A DNA stretch of 64,000 bases from CAYMPH01 sp964529415. Lineage in GTDB: Bacteria > Spirochaetota > UBA4802 > UBA5550. How positions within the stretch are numbered: the stretch's first letter is position 1; the number at the start of each line of letters is the position of its first letter. Positions 33,330 through 43,000 of this stretch are shown piece after piece. The translations under genes were made by a program, and so were the position numbers. Under the pieces are notes generated by a model. It was not told where the DNA came from, did not search any database, and saw nothing but the letters and a program-made list of their open reading frames with translations. The stretch lies in NCBI GenBank assembly GCA_964529415.1, contig CAZGWD010000005.1:124001-188000 (forward strand), read 5' to 3'.

Positions 33330-34283
33330 ATGGAATTTGCCGCACTTACATGTCCTCAATGCGGAGGGTCACTTCCGCGTCAGGCACGATGGAGAATGGT
33401 TATATGCCCTTACTGCAACAACAATGTAACCCGCATAGATAATATTGTAGAAGCGGAACTTTTTCACAAGGCATGGCTGGATTCTCAGGCTGCTGTAAAA
33501 TCTGCAGGGCGCATTATTAACATTTCAGGAAAGTCTTTCAGGATAATCATACCATTAGGCGGCGGAGATACTTCTGAAGTATATCTTGCTGAACGGTTGA
33601 GCATCCTGCCGGAGCGCGTAATAATAAAACTCGCAAGAGAAGGAACCAAACCAGGCGTTCTTGCGGATGAATTTAAAAATCTACAGGAACTGCAGGCTTT
33701 AAAATCTTCAGGTTCTGCATATTTCAGCCAGCGCCTGCCGCAGACAGTCTTTTCCGGAAAAACCGAAGATACGCTTCGGGAAGCCCTGGTTCTGCGTGAG
33801 CCTGCAGGATACTGGGGCAGCCTTGAAGATGTGTCGAAAAATTACCCGCATGGAATCGATCCGCGTCATGCAATATGGATGTGGCGGCGTGTACTTGAGG
33901 TTCTTGGTTATATACATGACAACGGATGGTCTCATGGCGAGCTTCATCCGGGGCACATGCTTGTTCATCCTGCTGATCATGGAATTCTGATCATCTGCTG
34001 GCGCAAAGCCCGGAAGTCAGGCAAAAATAATGACAGCCGTATTCGCGATCTGCAGGGAGCAGCCTGGTCCATACGATCTCTGCTTAGCGGTGATTCTGAC
34101 GAATCAGGATTTGGAAGTAAAACTCCGCCGCTGCTGATTGAGTTACTTCAAAAAGTTTCCGGGAATGATGACATTTGTTCATCTCTCGGAGCTGCGGGTA
34201 TTGATGAAGAACTTAAGTCTGTTGCAGCTAAAATTTACGGACCGCCGGTCTTTGTGCCTTTTTATCCGGTTCCGCACAAATAA
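33330..34283 (+). CDS. Zinc-ribbon protein with a degenerate protein-kinase domain (pseudokinase)
   Basis: Start set at the ATG of MEFAALTCPQCGG, since the frame is open upstream but lacks a site and the zinc ribbon begins here. A CPQCG...CPYCNNNV ribbon (residues 7-30) is followed by a kinase fold: glycine-rich IPLGGGDTSEVYLA, VIIKLA with the Walker-like lysine, and SHGELHPGHML at about 201-211. The catalytic loop has Glu204 for the usual Asp and His209 for Asn. The DFG-type Asp is replaced by Cys223 (IICW). It is probably inactive in phosphotransfer and acts as an ATP-binding or scaffold subunit. 317 aa. First gene of the module with vWA and PurA-like genes. Confidence 0.8.
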   Translation: MEFAALTCPQCGGSLPRQARWRMVICPYCNNNVTRIDNIVEAELFHKAWLDSQAAVKSAGRIINISGKSFRIIIPLGGGDTSEVYLAERLSILPERVIIKLAREGTKPGVLADEFKNLQELQALKSSGSAYFSQRLPQTVFSGKTEDTLREALVLREPAGYWGSLEDVSKNYPHGIDPRHAIWMWRRVLEVLGYIHDNGWSHGELHPGHMLVHPADHGILIICWRKARKSGKNNDSRIRDLQGAAWSIRSLLSGDSDESGFGSKTPPLLIELLQKVSGNDDICSSLGAAGIDEELKSVAAKIYGPPVFVPFYPVPHK

Positions 34284-34305
34284 ATAATTTCAAGGAGATA
34301 TCATT

Positions 34306-35292
34306 ATGGGTTATGGCAATTATTCACATGCTGCACATTCAGCTCTGATCGCTGACCGGGCAAACCTTTCTGCAAACGAGGTATTTATCCAGCAGAATTG
34401 TCACGTTCTTATGGATCCCAAAGGGCTTAAGGTCCGGGAATCCCGCGACAGTGCGGATCATCCAAATTCCCTGGGAGTTGTTTTTGCACTGGATGTTACA
34501 GGCTCAATGGGTGATATACCCAAACTGCTTGCAACCAAAGAGCTGCCAACCTTCATGAAACTTTTAACAGCATGCGGTATACCGGATCCGCAGCTTTTGT
34601 TCATGGCAATTGGAGATTCAAATTCTGACAGGGCGTCATTGCAGGTTGGGCAGTTCGAGTCAACTGCAGAACTGATGGATCAGTGGCTTACACGGACTTA
34701 TCTTGAAGGAGGCGGCGGAGGAAGCAATGAAGAGAGCTACGAACTCGCTTTTTATGTTCTTGCACAGCACACGGATATGGATTGCTGGACTAAACGCAAA
34801 AAACGCGGCTACCTTTTCATGACTGGCGACGAGATGCCTTACTCTGTAATTTCCAGGCATCATATTGAAGCGCTCATTGGCGACAAGCTTGATGAAGACA
34901 TTCCGATTGAGGAGGTCATTGCAGCAGCTGCGGAAAATTATCACCTGTTTTTTTTAATCCCCGATCTGCATAGAAGAAGAAATTGCGAAAAACGATGGAG
35001 AGAGCTTCTCGGAGATCACGTTATCTGCATGGAATCACCTGAAGATACATGCGCTGTTGCTGCAGCTATAGTGGGTCTTTCTGAAAAAGCTCTGCCTGAT
35101 ATTAAAGGAGCAGTGCGCGCATTAAGCGACAATGGAGTGAATAAAGACCGTGCTGCTGCAGTTGCGCGCGCAATAAAATCATATGCCAATCTGATAAATT
35201 CAGCGGCATCCGGAGAAGTGCACAGCAAGCCTGTTACAGCCGATCATACCAAAAAATCCTGGGTGAAAAAGCTGTTTGGGAAAGAAAAATAG
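34306..35292 (+). CDS. von Willebrand factor A domain protein
   Basis: 328 aa, cytoplasmic, with an AAGGAGAT site. The vWA domain begins at SLGVVFALDVTGSMGDIPK near residue 55; DxTxS gives an intact metal (MIDAS) site, and a second metal loop may be GGGGGSNEESYELAF. The first 50 residues (GNYSHAAHSALIADRANLSANEVF, then NCHVLMDPKGLKVRESRDS) are a conserved-looking extension, and the last 80 are helical with a basic end. vWA proteins of this sort act as metal-dependent assembly factors. The stop lies inside the PurA-like gene (17-base overlap), which indicates a fixed functional link. Confidence 0.88.
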   Translation: MGYGNYSHAAHSALIADRANLSANEVFIQQNCHVLMDPKGLKVRESRDSADHPNSLGVVFALDVTGSMGDIPKLLATKELPTFMKLLTACGIPDPQLLFMAIGDSNSDRASLQVGQFESTAELMDQWLTRTYLEGGGGGSNEESYELAFYVLAQHTDMDCWTKRKKRGYLFMTGDEMPYSVISRHHIEALIGDKLDEDIPIEEVIAAAAENYHLFFLIPDLHRRRNCEKRWRELLGDHVICMESPEDTCAVAAAIVGLSEKALPDIKGAVRALSDNGVNKDRAAAVARAIKSYANLINSAASGEVHSKPVTADHTKKSWVKKLFGKEK

Positions 35293-36631
35293 TTCAATTG
35301 ATGATCGCCCTGGTTATGCATCAGTTCTCGGTCTGGGATTCGGTGACTGCGGCAAGGGTCTATTCACTGACTTCCTCTGCAGGCGCTGGCAGGCCCATAC
35401 AGTTGTAAGGTTTAACGGGAGCTCTCAGGCAGGGCATAATGTTGTGCTGCCGAACGGGCTTCATCACACCTTTTCCCAATTCGGATCCGGTTCATTTATT
35501 CCGGAAACGGCAACAGTGCTTGCAAGTCCTGTGGCGGTGCATCCCTCAGCCATGCTTGTTGAGAATGATTTTCTTAAAAAAGCTGGGGTCAATGATGCGC
35601 TTGACCGCATGATTATAGACGCACGCTGCAGGGTTATCACTCCCTATCACCAGTCAGCAGGCAGACTGCGCGAGCTGAATCGTGGTCCGTCTGCTCATGG
35701 CACTTGCGGAGCAGGCGCAGGAGAAACTGTCCGCCATTCTCTTAACCATCAGGATGAAGCAATACATTACGGAGATTTGCAGAATCCCGGGACTGTGCGA
35801 GCAAAGCTTGAAATAATCCGCAAGCGACTGCTTGCTGAATTTCATGAAACCGAAAAACAAAGCGACACTCAATCTTATGCCGAATTAAAGATATTAAAGG
35901 ATGAAAACATTTCAGACATCTGGCTCGAAACGATTTCAACGCTTTTGAAATCCGTGCCGCCTGCATCTGCCGATGCTGTTGCATCACGCTGCAATTTGAA
36001 GGGAACAGTAATTTTTGAAGGGGCGCAGGGATTTCTTCTTGATGAATGGCGCGGGTTTCACCCGCATACAACATGGAGCAGCACTCATACTGGTGCAGTA
36101 AATTCTTTAGCCCGTGATCTTTTATTGCCGGAGCCTGTCAGGCATTACGGAGTTCTCAGATCTTTTCTCACCCGACATGGTAACGGGCCTCTTCCCACAC
36201 ACGACCCGAATCTGAATTATCTCCCTGAACCGCATAACAGCAGCGATAACTGGCAGGGTGAATTCCGCCGTGCTCATCCGGACGCGGTGCTGCTCCGCTA
36301 TGCACTTTCCAATATCGGAACTTTATCAGGACTTTTAATAAGCCACCTTGATATTTTCGACAAAGGAAATTCTCTCAGATGGTGTTCGAAATATAAAACA
36401 AAAGATTCAGGTTATTTTGAAGAGATTCCTTCAAGCGAAGGACAGGATCTAAAACATCAGATGAGGCTTACAGAATTATTGAAACAGGCCAGCCCTGTTT
36501 ACGATCAAGAGTATGTTGCTTCTGCAGATTCATTTCTCGCAAGGCTTGCAGGATTAACAGATACTCCAGTGTCATTCGGATCTTACGGGAATACTCATAT
36601 TACGGTTTATCCAGGCGGAGTAAAAAAATAA
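35276..36631 (+). CDS. Divergent adenylosuccinate synthetase (PurA) homologue
   Basis: 451 aa from a TTG start inside the vWA gene; no in-frame ATG is nearby. PurA landmarks are recognisable: LGFGDCGKG near 19-28 (canonical WGDEGKG; the catalytic Asp24 and the Gly-Lys-Gly are kept, Glu is Cys), RFNGSSQAGHNV with catalytic-type His54, VIFEGAQGFLLD, VLRSFLTRHGNGPLPTHDP (GTP/IMP loop), LSGLLISHLDIFD, and a C-terminal SYGNTHI in place of the guanine-binding SVGPDR. The IMP-side loop is also altered. So it probably ligates an amino acid to a purine-like substrate or binds nucleotides, but not as the housekeeping enzyme. Keeping Asp24 argues against the PurZ group, in which that Asp is replaced by Ser. 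Confidence 0.82.
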   Translation: MGKKNSSIDDRPGYASVLGLGFGDCGKGLFTDFLCRRWQAHTVVRFNGSSQAGHNVVLPNGLHHTFSQFGSGSFIPETATVLASPVAVHPSAMLVENDFLKKAGVNDALDRMIIDARCRVITPYHQSAGRLRELNRGPSAHGTCGAGAGETVRHSLNHQDEAIHYGDLQNPGTVRAKLEIIRKRLLAEFHETEKQSDTQSYAELKILKDENISDIWLETISTLLKSVPPASADAVASRCNLKGTVIFEGAQGFLLDEWRGFHPHTTWSSTHTGAVNSLARDLLLPEPVRHYGVLRSFLTRHGNGPLPTHDPNLNYLPEPHNSSDNWQGEFRRAHPDAVLLRYALSNIGTLSGLLISHLDIFDKGNSLRWCSKYKTKDSGYFEEIPSSEGQDLKHQMRLTELLKQASPVYDQEYVASADSFLARLAGLTDTPVSFGSYGNTHITVYPGGVKK

Positions 36632-36640
36632 ATAAAATTT

Positions 36641-36990
36641 TCTCCCCCGTCCCCCAAAGGGGGCGAGCAGGAACGAAATAAAAATTTTTTAAAGTAAATC
36701 AAATAATTATTATACTTGACTATATTGTCGAGCTTGCAGGAAATCTACGCATCAATATGACATTTATAGGGATGATTTTCTAAAAAGTTTTGAAATAAAA
36801 ACATTGCGAATAGAAGTTGAAGATGTATTAAATAATATTGCGAACATTACATAAATGATAAATTACAAATTATCGAGGAAGATATTATTTATCTTGTCCC
36901 CGCTTTTGAGGATCACTTGCCCCCTTCGGGGGACAGGGGGCTTGGAAAAAAAGAAATATTTTTTTCCAAGGATCTGTTAAGAGCTTAAAA
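36641..36990 (+). pseudogene. DUF559-type element, degenerate copy B
   Basis: Starts with TCTCCCCCGTCCCCC and AAAGGGGGC, and has GCCCCCTTCGGGGGACAGG at the other end, then the shared tail. Read forward, one frame gives VELAGNLRINM, another gives YRDDFLKSFEIKTLRIEVED then VLNNIAN, clearly the C-terminal half of a DUF559 endonuclease with a frameshift and a stop in it. The region fills the entire gap between the PurA-like gene and the lysine-tailed gene. Confidence 0.7.
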
Positions 36991-37012
36991 ATAATTTAAA
37001 AGGGGTATATGC

Positions 37013-37585
37013 ATGGCTGACGGCAAACTGGTTTCACAACTTGACAAAAAACTCATGGAAGAGGGAATCATTAATGCTCAATACAAATCAGATTATAAAA
37101 AAGTACATCACCTGCTCAATACCCATTTTAAAAAATCTGGCGGCATTCTCACTGAAGAATCATTTAAAAAAGGCGAAGAAAAACTCAGGGAATGGCTGCT
37201 GGTTCTGCATAAGAAAGGCGCAACGCAGGAAAAGCTTTCGAGCTATCTTCGATGCGGGCTTGCCCACCTCAGCTTTGATTTCATTGAATCTACATATAAA
37301 ACAATTTCAAAAGAGGATCTCATAACCCGCTCTTTGCAGTCACTGAAACTCAGGGGATTCCATAAAACCTTTTTCAAAGCAGCTCCGACTCAGATAAAAA
37401 AACAGTCAATAAAAAAGAAACCGGTCAAAAAAACTATAAAAGCTGTTAAGAAGAAACCTGTTAAGAAAAAATCCGTTAAAAAAACTGTAAAAAAATCCGC
37501 AGTAAAAAAGAAAAAGCCGGTTAAAAGCAGATCATCTGCTAAATCTAAAAAGAAAAAAGGATTTCTTTCAAAATTATTCGGCTGA
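37013..37585 (+). CDS. Protein with a histone-H1-like lysine-rich tail
   Basis: 190 aa. Residues 1-120 are a compact helical domain (VHHLLNTHFKKSGG, LREWLLVLHKKGATQEKLSSYLRCGLAH). Residues 125-185 are an irregular repeat of KKPVKKTxK-type units, rich in Lys, Pro, Val, Ser and Ala, as in bacterial H1-like and other nucleic-acid-binding tails. It ends in GFLSKLFG, an amphipathic tip. A binding role for DNA, RNA or polyphosphate is inferred from composition. The site is AAAAGGGG before the ATG. Confidence 0.65.
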   Translation: MADGKLVSQLDKKLMEEGIINAQYKSDYKKVHHLLNTHFKKSGGILTEESFKKGEEKLREWLLVLHKKGATQEKLSSYLRCGLAHLSFDFIESTYKTISKEDLITRSLQSLKLRGFHKTFFKAAPTQIKKQSIKKKPVKKTIKAVKKKPVKKKSVKKTVKKSAVKKKKPVKSRSSAKSKKKKGFLSKLFG

Positions 37586-37625
37586 TAAAATTTTCTTCAG
37601 ATTCAAAAAATGAATTATTTCACAG

Positions 37626-39806
37626 TTATCTCAACTGCGCAATTATGCTGATATTAATGCGGATTCTCCTTGAAAGTAAAGCTGCCACTCCGGATAGAAT
37701 TTCATAAGCAATAGACGGATGATTCTTCTTCAGCACTTCAAGGCTGTCTAAAGTCAATACAAGGCATACAAGATCAGTTTCTGCACAAACATCTGCAGAC
37801 CGCGGACGGCCGTCAATCATTGACATCTCTCCAAATACAGCACCGCGGGATAAACGGTAAAACCTGCGCATCGATCCGTCAGACATTTTCATAAACAGGT
37901 CCGCCCTGCCCTGCAGGATAAAAAATACGGAATTGCCTTCCTCTCCCTGGGCAACAATTTTTTCCCCTTTTGCAAAAGTTTTTTCCACGAGAAATTTCAT
38001 TAGTATATTTATATCTTTTTCAGAAAGGCCTGACATTATATCAAGATCTTCAGGAATGAGCCGGTTGGTTGAAATGTCCGGCGAATATCCGTCAATCAGA
38101 TAGTCTTCCGCTGACGCGAGGCAGTCATCAAACTGATCAAAAAGCATGGCGCCGATATTGGCTGTACGGCGAATGGGCGAATTTTCCTCAACAGATGACA
38201 GCAGAAGTTCGCATCCTGCTTCACGGCAAATGCCTGCAATCTGCTGTATAGCCACAACTCCTGTTGCATCAATATTTTTAAGTCTTCTCAAATCAAGTAT
38301 TACAATTGTGGGATGATCTTTCAGAAGCTGCTCCACTCTGTGAGACAGCTTATCCGCTGTTCCGAAATAAAGATATCCTTCCAGTTCAAGAATCATGATG
38401 CGGGAACCTTCCTTGTCAAGCAGGCTGACTTCGCTCCCGGTACGCTCTGTATTCGAACGCATTTTTAATCCTGTATATTCACGGCCTATAATACCGCGGC
38501 TCATGGATGATACAAAAATTATCAAAGAAAAAATAACCCCGGCAAAAACAGCTTCTATAATCCCGAAAATAATCATTACAAGAGTTACAGCAATTGAAAC
38601 AAGAACAGTAAATATTCTTTCCTTTCTCCTGTTTCCTTTTTCTTCAACAGCCTCTTTAAGATGAGTTATAACCCAGCTGTCGAAAAGACTGAACGCAAGC
38701 AGAATCAGAACCCCGGCAAGAACCGAAAGGGGCAATGATGATAATATCGGGCCTGAAAAAATTATTGCAATAGCGGCAAACACGCCACCTGCAAACTGAG
38801 ATACGCGTGTTCTTGCACCGTAATCGAATGCTGCAAGAGTCCTGGAATTTGATCCTGCTCCTGTTATACCGCCGAAAAAAGCTGCTATAATATTAGCAAT
38901 CCCCTGCCCTGCCAGTCCGCTGTTGGAATCGCTTCGTTGACGCATCAAGGAATCAGATTCGTTCTGAGCAAGAAAAGAGCTGAGACTGTTTACAAGCGCT
39001 ACACCAGTTGAAGCAGGAAGCATCACTCCAAAAATCAATATCCTGATATCCTCCCTTAATATCAATCCCGCAATTCCGTTTAAAGCTGTTGGCACAGGGA
39101 TTGCCATTGGAAGGCTGCCTATAACAAGCTTCCCGGTTGATATGCCGGTATATCCGGCAAGCAGGTAAAACAATGCAGTACCTGCTGCAAGTGAAACAAC
39201 AGGCGCCAGAAAACGCCACTTGAATATACAGATTACACGATACACTATGATTGATAATGCTGCTGTTGAAATAGTTACAATTGACTCTGTAGAAATTATA
39301 CCATACGGATGATATATTAAATCCGGAAGGCTGACCAGAAATAGCGGTTTAACCTGCGACTGAAGTATCAGGAGCGCGCTCCCGTTCATCAGGCCTGCAA
39401 TTACCGGATACGGAATATATTTAGCAAGAACACCAAAACGGAGGATGCCGAACATAAGCTGAATAAGCCCGGACATGAGAACAGTTAAAAAAATCAGAGG
39501 AACTGCTGTATCAGGAGTAATATGTTTTATAAGCTGAGCAGTTACAGCCGCAAGCATTAAAGATGAAAGCGAATACGGGCCGCTGTTGACAATCCGTCCG
39601 CCCCTGAAGAATGCAGTGACAAGATTAGCAATTGCAAGTGAAACGAGCCCGCTGAGCGCTCCAATTGAAACAAAGGCAGGGCCAAGAGGTGCAAAAACAA
39701 TCATTCCGAATGCAATACTTTTTGGAATACCAAGAAGCGTGACCATAAGGCCGCCGGTCGTATCCTGTATCAGTGAAAGGTATTTATTATTAAGAGTTTT
39801 CAACAA
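37626..39806 (-). CDS. SulP-family anion transporter fused to STAS and cyclic-nucleotide-binding domains
   Basis: 726 aa. Residues 1-430 form the SulP membrane domain (about 12-14 segments; GGLMVTLLGIPKSIAFGMIVFAPLGP, GRIVNSGPYSLSSLM, NSRTLAAFDYGARTRVSQFAGG). A STAS domain follows at about 470-560 (MILELEGYLYFGTADKL, VILDLRRLKNIDATGVVAIQQI). The last 120 residues are a cNMP-binding fold (FAKGEKIVAQGEEGNSVFFILQGRADLF, GAVFGEMSMIDGRPRSADV); the GEMS and R-RSA pattern of the phosphate-binding cassette is intact, so cAMP or cGMP may gate transport. It may carry sulfate, bicarbonate or another anion; the substrate is not evident. Single gene. Confidence 0.9.
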   Translation of the reverse strand: MLKTLNNKYLSLIQDTTGGLMVTLLGIPKSIAFGMIVFAPLGPAFVSIGALSGLVSLAIANLVTAFFRGGRIVNSGPYSLSSLMLAAVTAQLIKHITPDTAVPLIFLTVLMSGLIQLMFGILRFGVLAKYIPYPVIAGLMNGSALLILQSQVKPLFLVSLPDLIYHPYGIISTESIVTISTAALSIIVYRVICIFKWRFLAPVVSLAAGTALFYLLAGYTGISTGKLVIGSLPMAIPVPTALNGIAGLILREDIRILIFGVMLPASTGVALVNSLSSFLAQNESDSLMRQRSDSNSGLAGQGIANIIAAFFGGITGAGSNSRTLAAFDYGARTRVSQFAGGVFAAIAIIFSGPILSSLPLSVLAGVLILLAFSLFDSWVITHLKEAVEEKGNRRKERIFTVLVSIAVTLVMIIFGIIEAVFAGVIFSLIIFVSSMSRGIIGREYTGLKMRSNTERTGSEVSLLDKEGSRIMILELEGYLYFGTADKLSHRVEQLLKDHPTIVILDLRRLKNIDATGVVAIQQIAGICREAGCELLLSSVEENSPIRRTANIGAMLFDQFDDCLASAEDYLIDGYSPDISTNRLIPEDLDIMSGLSEKDINILMKFLVEKTFAKGEKIVAQGEEGNSVFFILQGRADLFMKMSDGSMRRFYRLSRGAVFGEMSMIDGRPRSADVCAETDLVCLVLTLDSLEVLKKNHPSIAYEILSGVAALLSRRIRINISIIAQLR

Positions 39807-40072
39807 TCATTTATCCATTATGATTTGAATTGTTTTCTTCAGGAAACCTCTAAAATCAGTTTTTTTCAGATCCCCTAATGAAAATCTAAAATGATATTTT
39901 ATCAACAACTTTTTACTTTATCAGAATATGCAGAGATAATACAGAGGTTTTTTTCTGGTTTGATTATTCCTGAAAGCAGCTTTAAATAAAGCATAGGTGT
40001 CTGATTTTACCGATATTTCTTTCTTGACAACTATATATCAGTGTATATTTTTTTTTAAAAGAAAATAAAAAA

Positions 40073-43000
40073 ATGAACCTTTTAACCCTGATAAATTTAA
40101 TTTCTTCATTTATCTACATTTCATTAGGCATTTATTGCCATAATGCAGGTAAACTGGAACCGGAATCAAAAACCAACAAACTTTTTTCAATATTATGTTT
40201 ATGCTTTGCCGTATGGGGATTTTCCTTTGCTTTTCTGCATTCTTCAGAATCAAAAAATGAAATTGAAATCTGGTATAATATCAGTTCTATAGGCTGGTGC
40301 CTGTTCAGCGGCTTTGTCATTCATCTGAATCTGCTGATGACCGGCAAAGAATCAGTATTCAAAAACAAATGGATTTATATTCCCATATATTTACCCGGAA
40401 TAATTTTTATAATAAAAGAATTCACAGGTAATTTGTATGCAAAGGATTTCATTAGAATCGGCTACGGGTACTCAGAAATTCCGGATGCTGCAGGAATATG
40501 GTTCTGGTTATTTATTATACACCAGACAGCATGCGAACTTTTAGGGATGTATCTTCTTTTCACCTGGGGAAAACGGTCACATATTAAAAGAGAGAAAAAA
40601 CTCGCTACAGCCTTGATAACAACATCAGGAATATCTCTCATCATTGCATTTACATCTGATATTCTTTTACCTGCAGTGAATATTTTTATTCTGCCGGCAA
40701 TGTCCCCTGTTTTTATACTAATCTGGGGTTACGGATTATGGTACTCCATTTCAAGATACAAATTCATGTCTCTCAACAGGTCATTCACTTCAGATGAAAT
40801 CGCATCAAGAATGAAAGACCTTTTTTTTATACTCGATCTGGACGGAAATATAGTTAAGATAAATCATCAGGTTATTGATTTCCTTGGCTTAGATGAAAAA
40901 AAAATATTAAAAACCTCTTTTCAGAATATTCTCACAAACAAGGAAACCCTTATAAAAAAACTTCAATCCCTGACAGAAAGCAATGCAATGAGGTTTGAAA
41001 ATATAAATGAATTTAATACATTAAAAAATGGATCAATACCGGTTAAGATTTCCGGCTCCCTGCTCATGGATAAATTCGGCGACCCTGTTGGAGTAGTCAT
41101 AATTGCATCTGACCTCAGGGAAAAAATCCAGCTTCAGCTTGAAATGAAAGAACGGGCATACAGCATGGATGCCCTGCGTGAGAGCCAGGAACGCTACCGT
41201 CTTGTTATGGAGAACATCAATGATGCTGTTTTCATCTGCAGGCTTGACGGACATCTTAAATATATGAGCCCGTCAATGTTCCGGCTCACCGGATATTCTG
41301 TGGATGAAATGGTTAATGCGCATTACCTACATTTCATCCGCAAGGATTACAGGAAACGCGAACATGACCTGTATACAAAACAGGTGCAGGAGGATCTTGA
41401 AGTTACCGAGCATGAATACCCGTTTATTGTCAAGGGCGGTGCAGCCATCTGGGTTGGACAAAGCGTACGAATGGTAAAGAACAATGAGGGTAATATAGAA
41501 TTTTTCGGCGTAATCAGGGATATCTCGGAACGGAAAGCTGCAGAAGAGGCGCTGCTTAAAAACGAAATGCTCTTTCAGCAATTAATGGAAAACGTCAGCG
41601 ATTGTGTTTTTATCTGCAGACAGGACGGGCATTTCATATATTTCAACCCGGCTATTACAAGAATCATCGGTTATCATACGAATGATTTAATTGGAAAGCA
41701 CTTTCTTGCCATTGTTCATCCGGAATACCGCGAGCAGCAGAAAAAATTTTATCTTAAACAGGTAAGTGAAAATATTGAAACTACTTATTACGAATTTCCC
41801 ATTGTTGCGAAAAACGATGAGACTATCTGGGTTGGTCAAACTGTCCGGATGATCAGGAACAATGAAGATGAAATTGAATTTTACGGCATCACGCGCGATA
41901 TAACCTTTATTAAAAAAGCAGAGGATGCCCGCCGTGAACTCGAAGAAGCGAAGACCCGTTTTTTTGCAAACATCTCACACGAAATCAGGACGCCGCTGAC
42001 TCTAATGCTCGGCCCTATTGAGTCCGTTCTTCAGGGTGATTACGGCAGGGAAATAGGCAATGATTTTTTTAAATCTCTCCACCGCAATACTCTAAGCCTC
42101 CTTAAGCTCGTAAATAACCTGCTCGATTTTTCAAAAATTGATGCAGGCAAGATGTCTTTACGCGTGCAGAAGGAAGATATTGTTGCGTTTACCCGGCATT
42201 ATCTATCAAGCATTAAACTTGCCGGAAAATCTAAAAATATCAATCTTAATTTCAAATCATCTGCAGAATCCATAATGCTCTTCTTTGATCCTCAAAGAAT
42301 GGACAAAGTCATCATGAATCTTCTGTCAAATGCATTGAAATTCACAGTAAACGGCGGAACTATTTCAATGACTATTTCAGAGGATGATGACAACGTCCGA
42401 ATTTCAGTTATTGATACAGGTGAAGGCATCCCGGAGAAAAGCTTAAGTGCTGTATTTGACCGCTTCAGCCAGGCAGACACTACATCAACAAGAAAGCATG
42501 AAGGGACAGGAATAGGTCTTGCACTTGCCAAAGAGCTTGCTGAACTGCATGGAGGATCAATTTCAGTCGAAAGCAGGTTTATAGATAAATATCCTCATAA
42601 TCACGGATCAACTTTTACTGTGATCATCCCTAAAGGAATTGCGCACTTCGAAAATAGAACAAATATAATTTTTAATGAAAAAAGCAATCTTGATGATTAT
42701 GTGAAAGATTACAGGTTAATCGGAATCAGCGAGCTTGAAGATTCAAAAGACAATGAACCTGATTCCAATGATTGCTCAGACTCTGATGACTTGCAGCCTA
42801 ACGGCAATCAAAAAACAATACTGGTTGTTGATGACAACGAGGACATGAGAAATTTTCTTAAAATACTTCTTCAGAATCACTATCGCGTAATAACAGCAGA
42901 TAATGGCGAGGCCGGGATCAGCTGCATGAGAAAAATAAAACCTGATCTTATTGTCACTGATGTTATGATGCCTGTTATGAACGGTTTTGAGATGACAGCA

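Noticed and set aside
35276..36631. PurA-like gene considered as a PurZ (2-aminoadenine pathway) enzyme
   Set aside because: In the PurZ group the catalytic Asp is replaced by Ser; here Asp24 is kept, and no companion MazZ or DatZ-like gene is seen.
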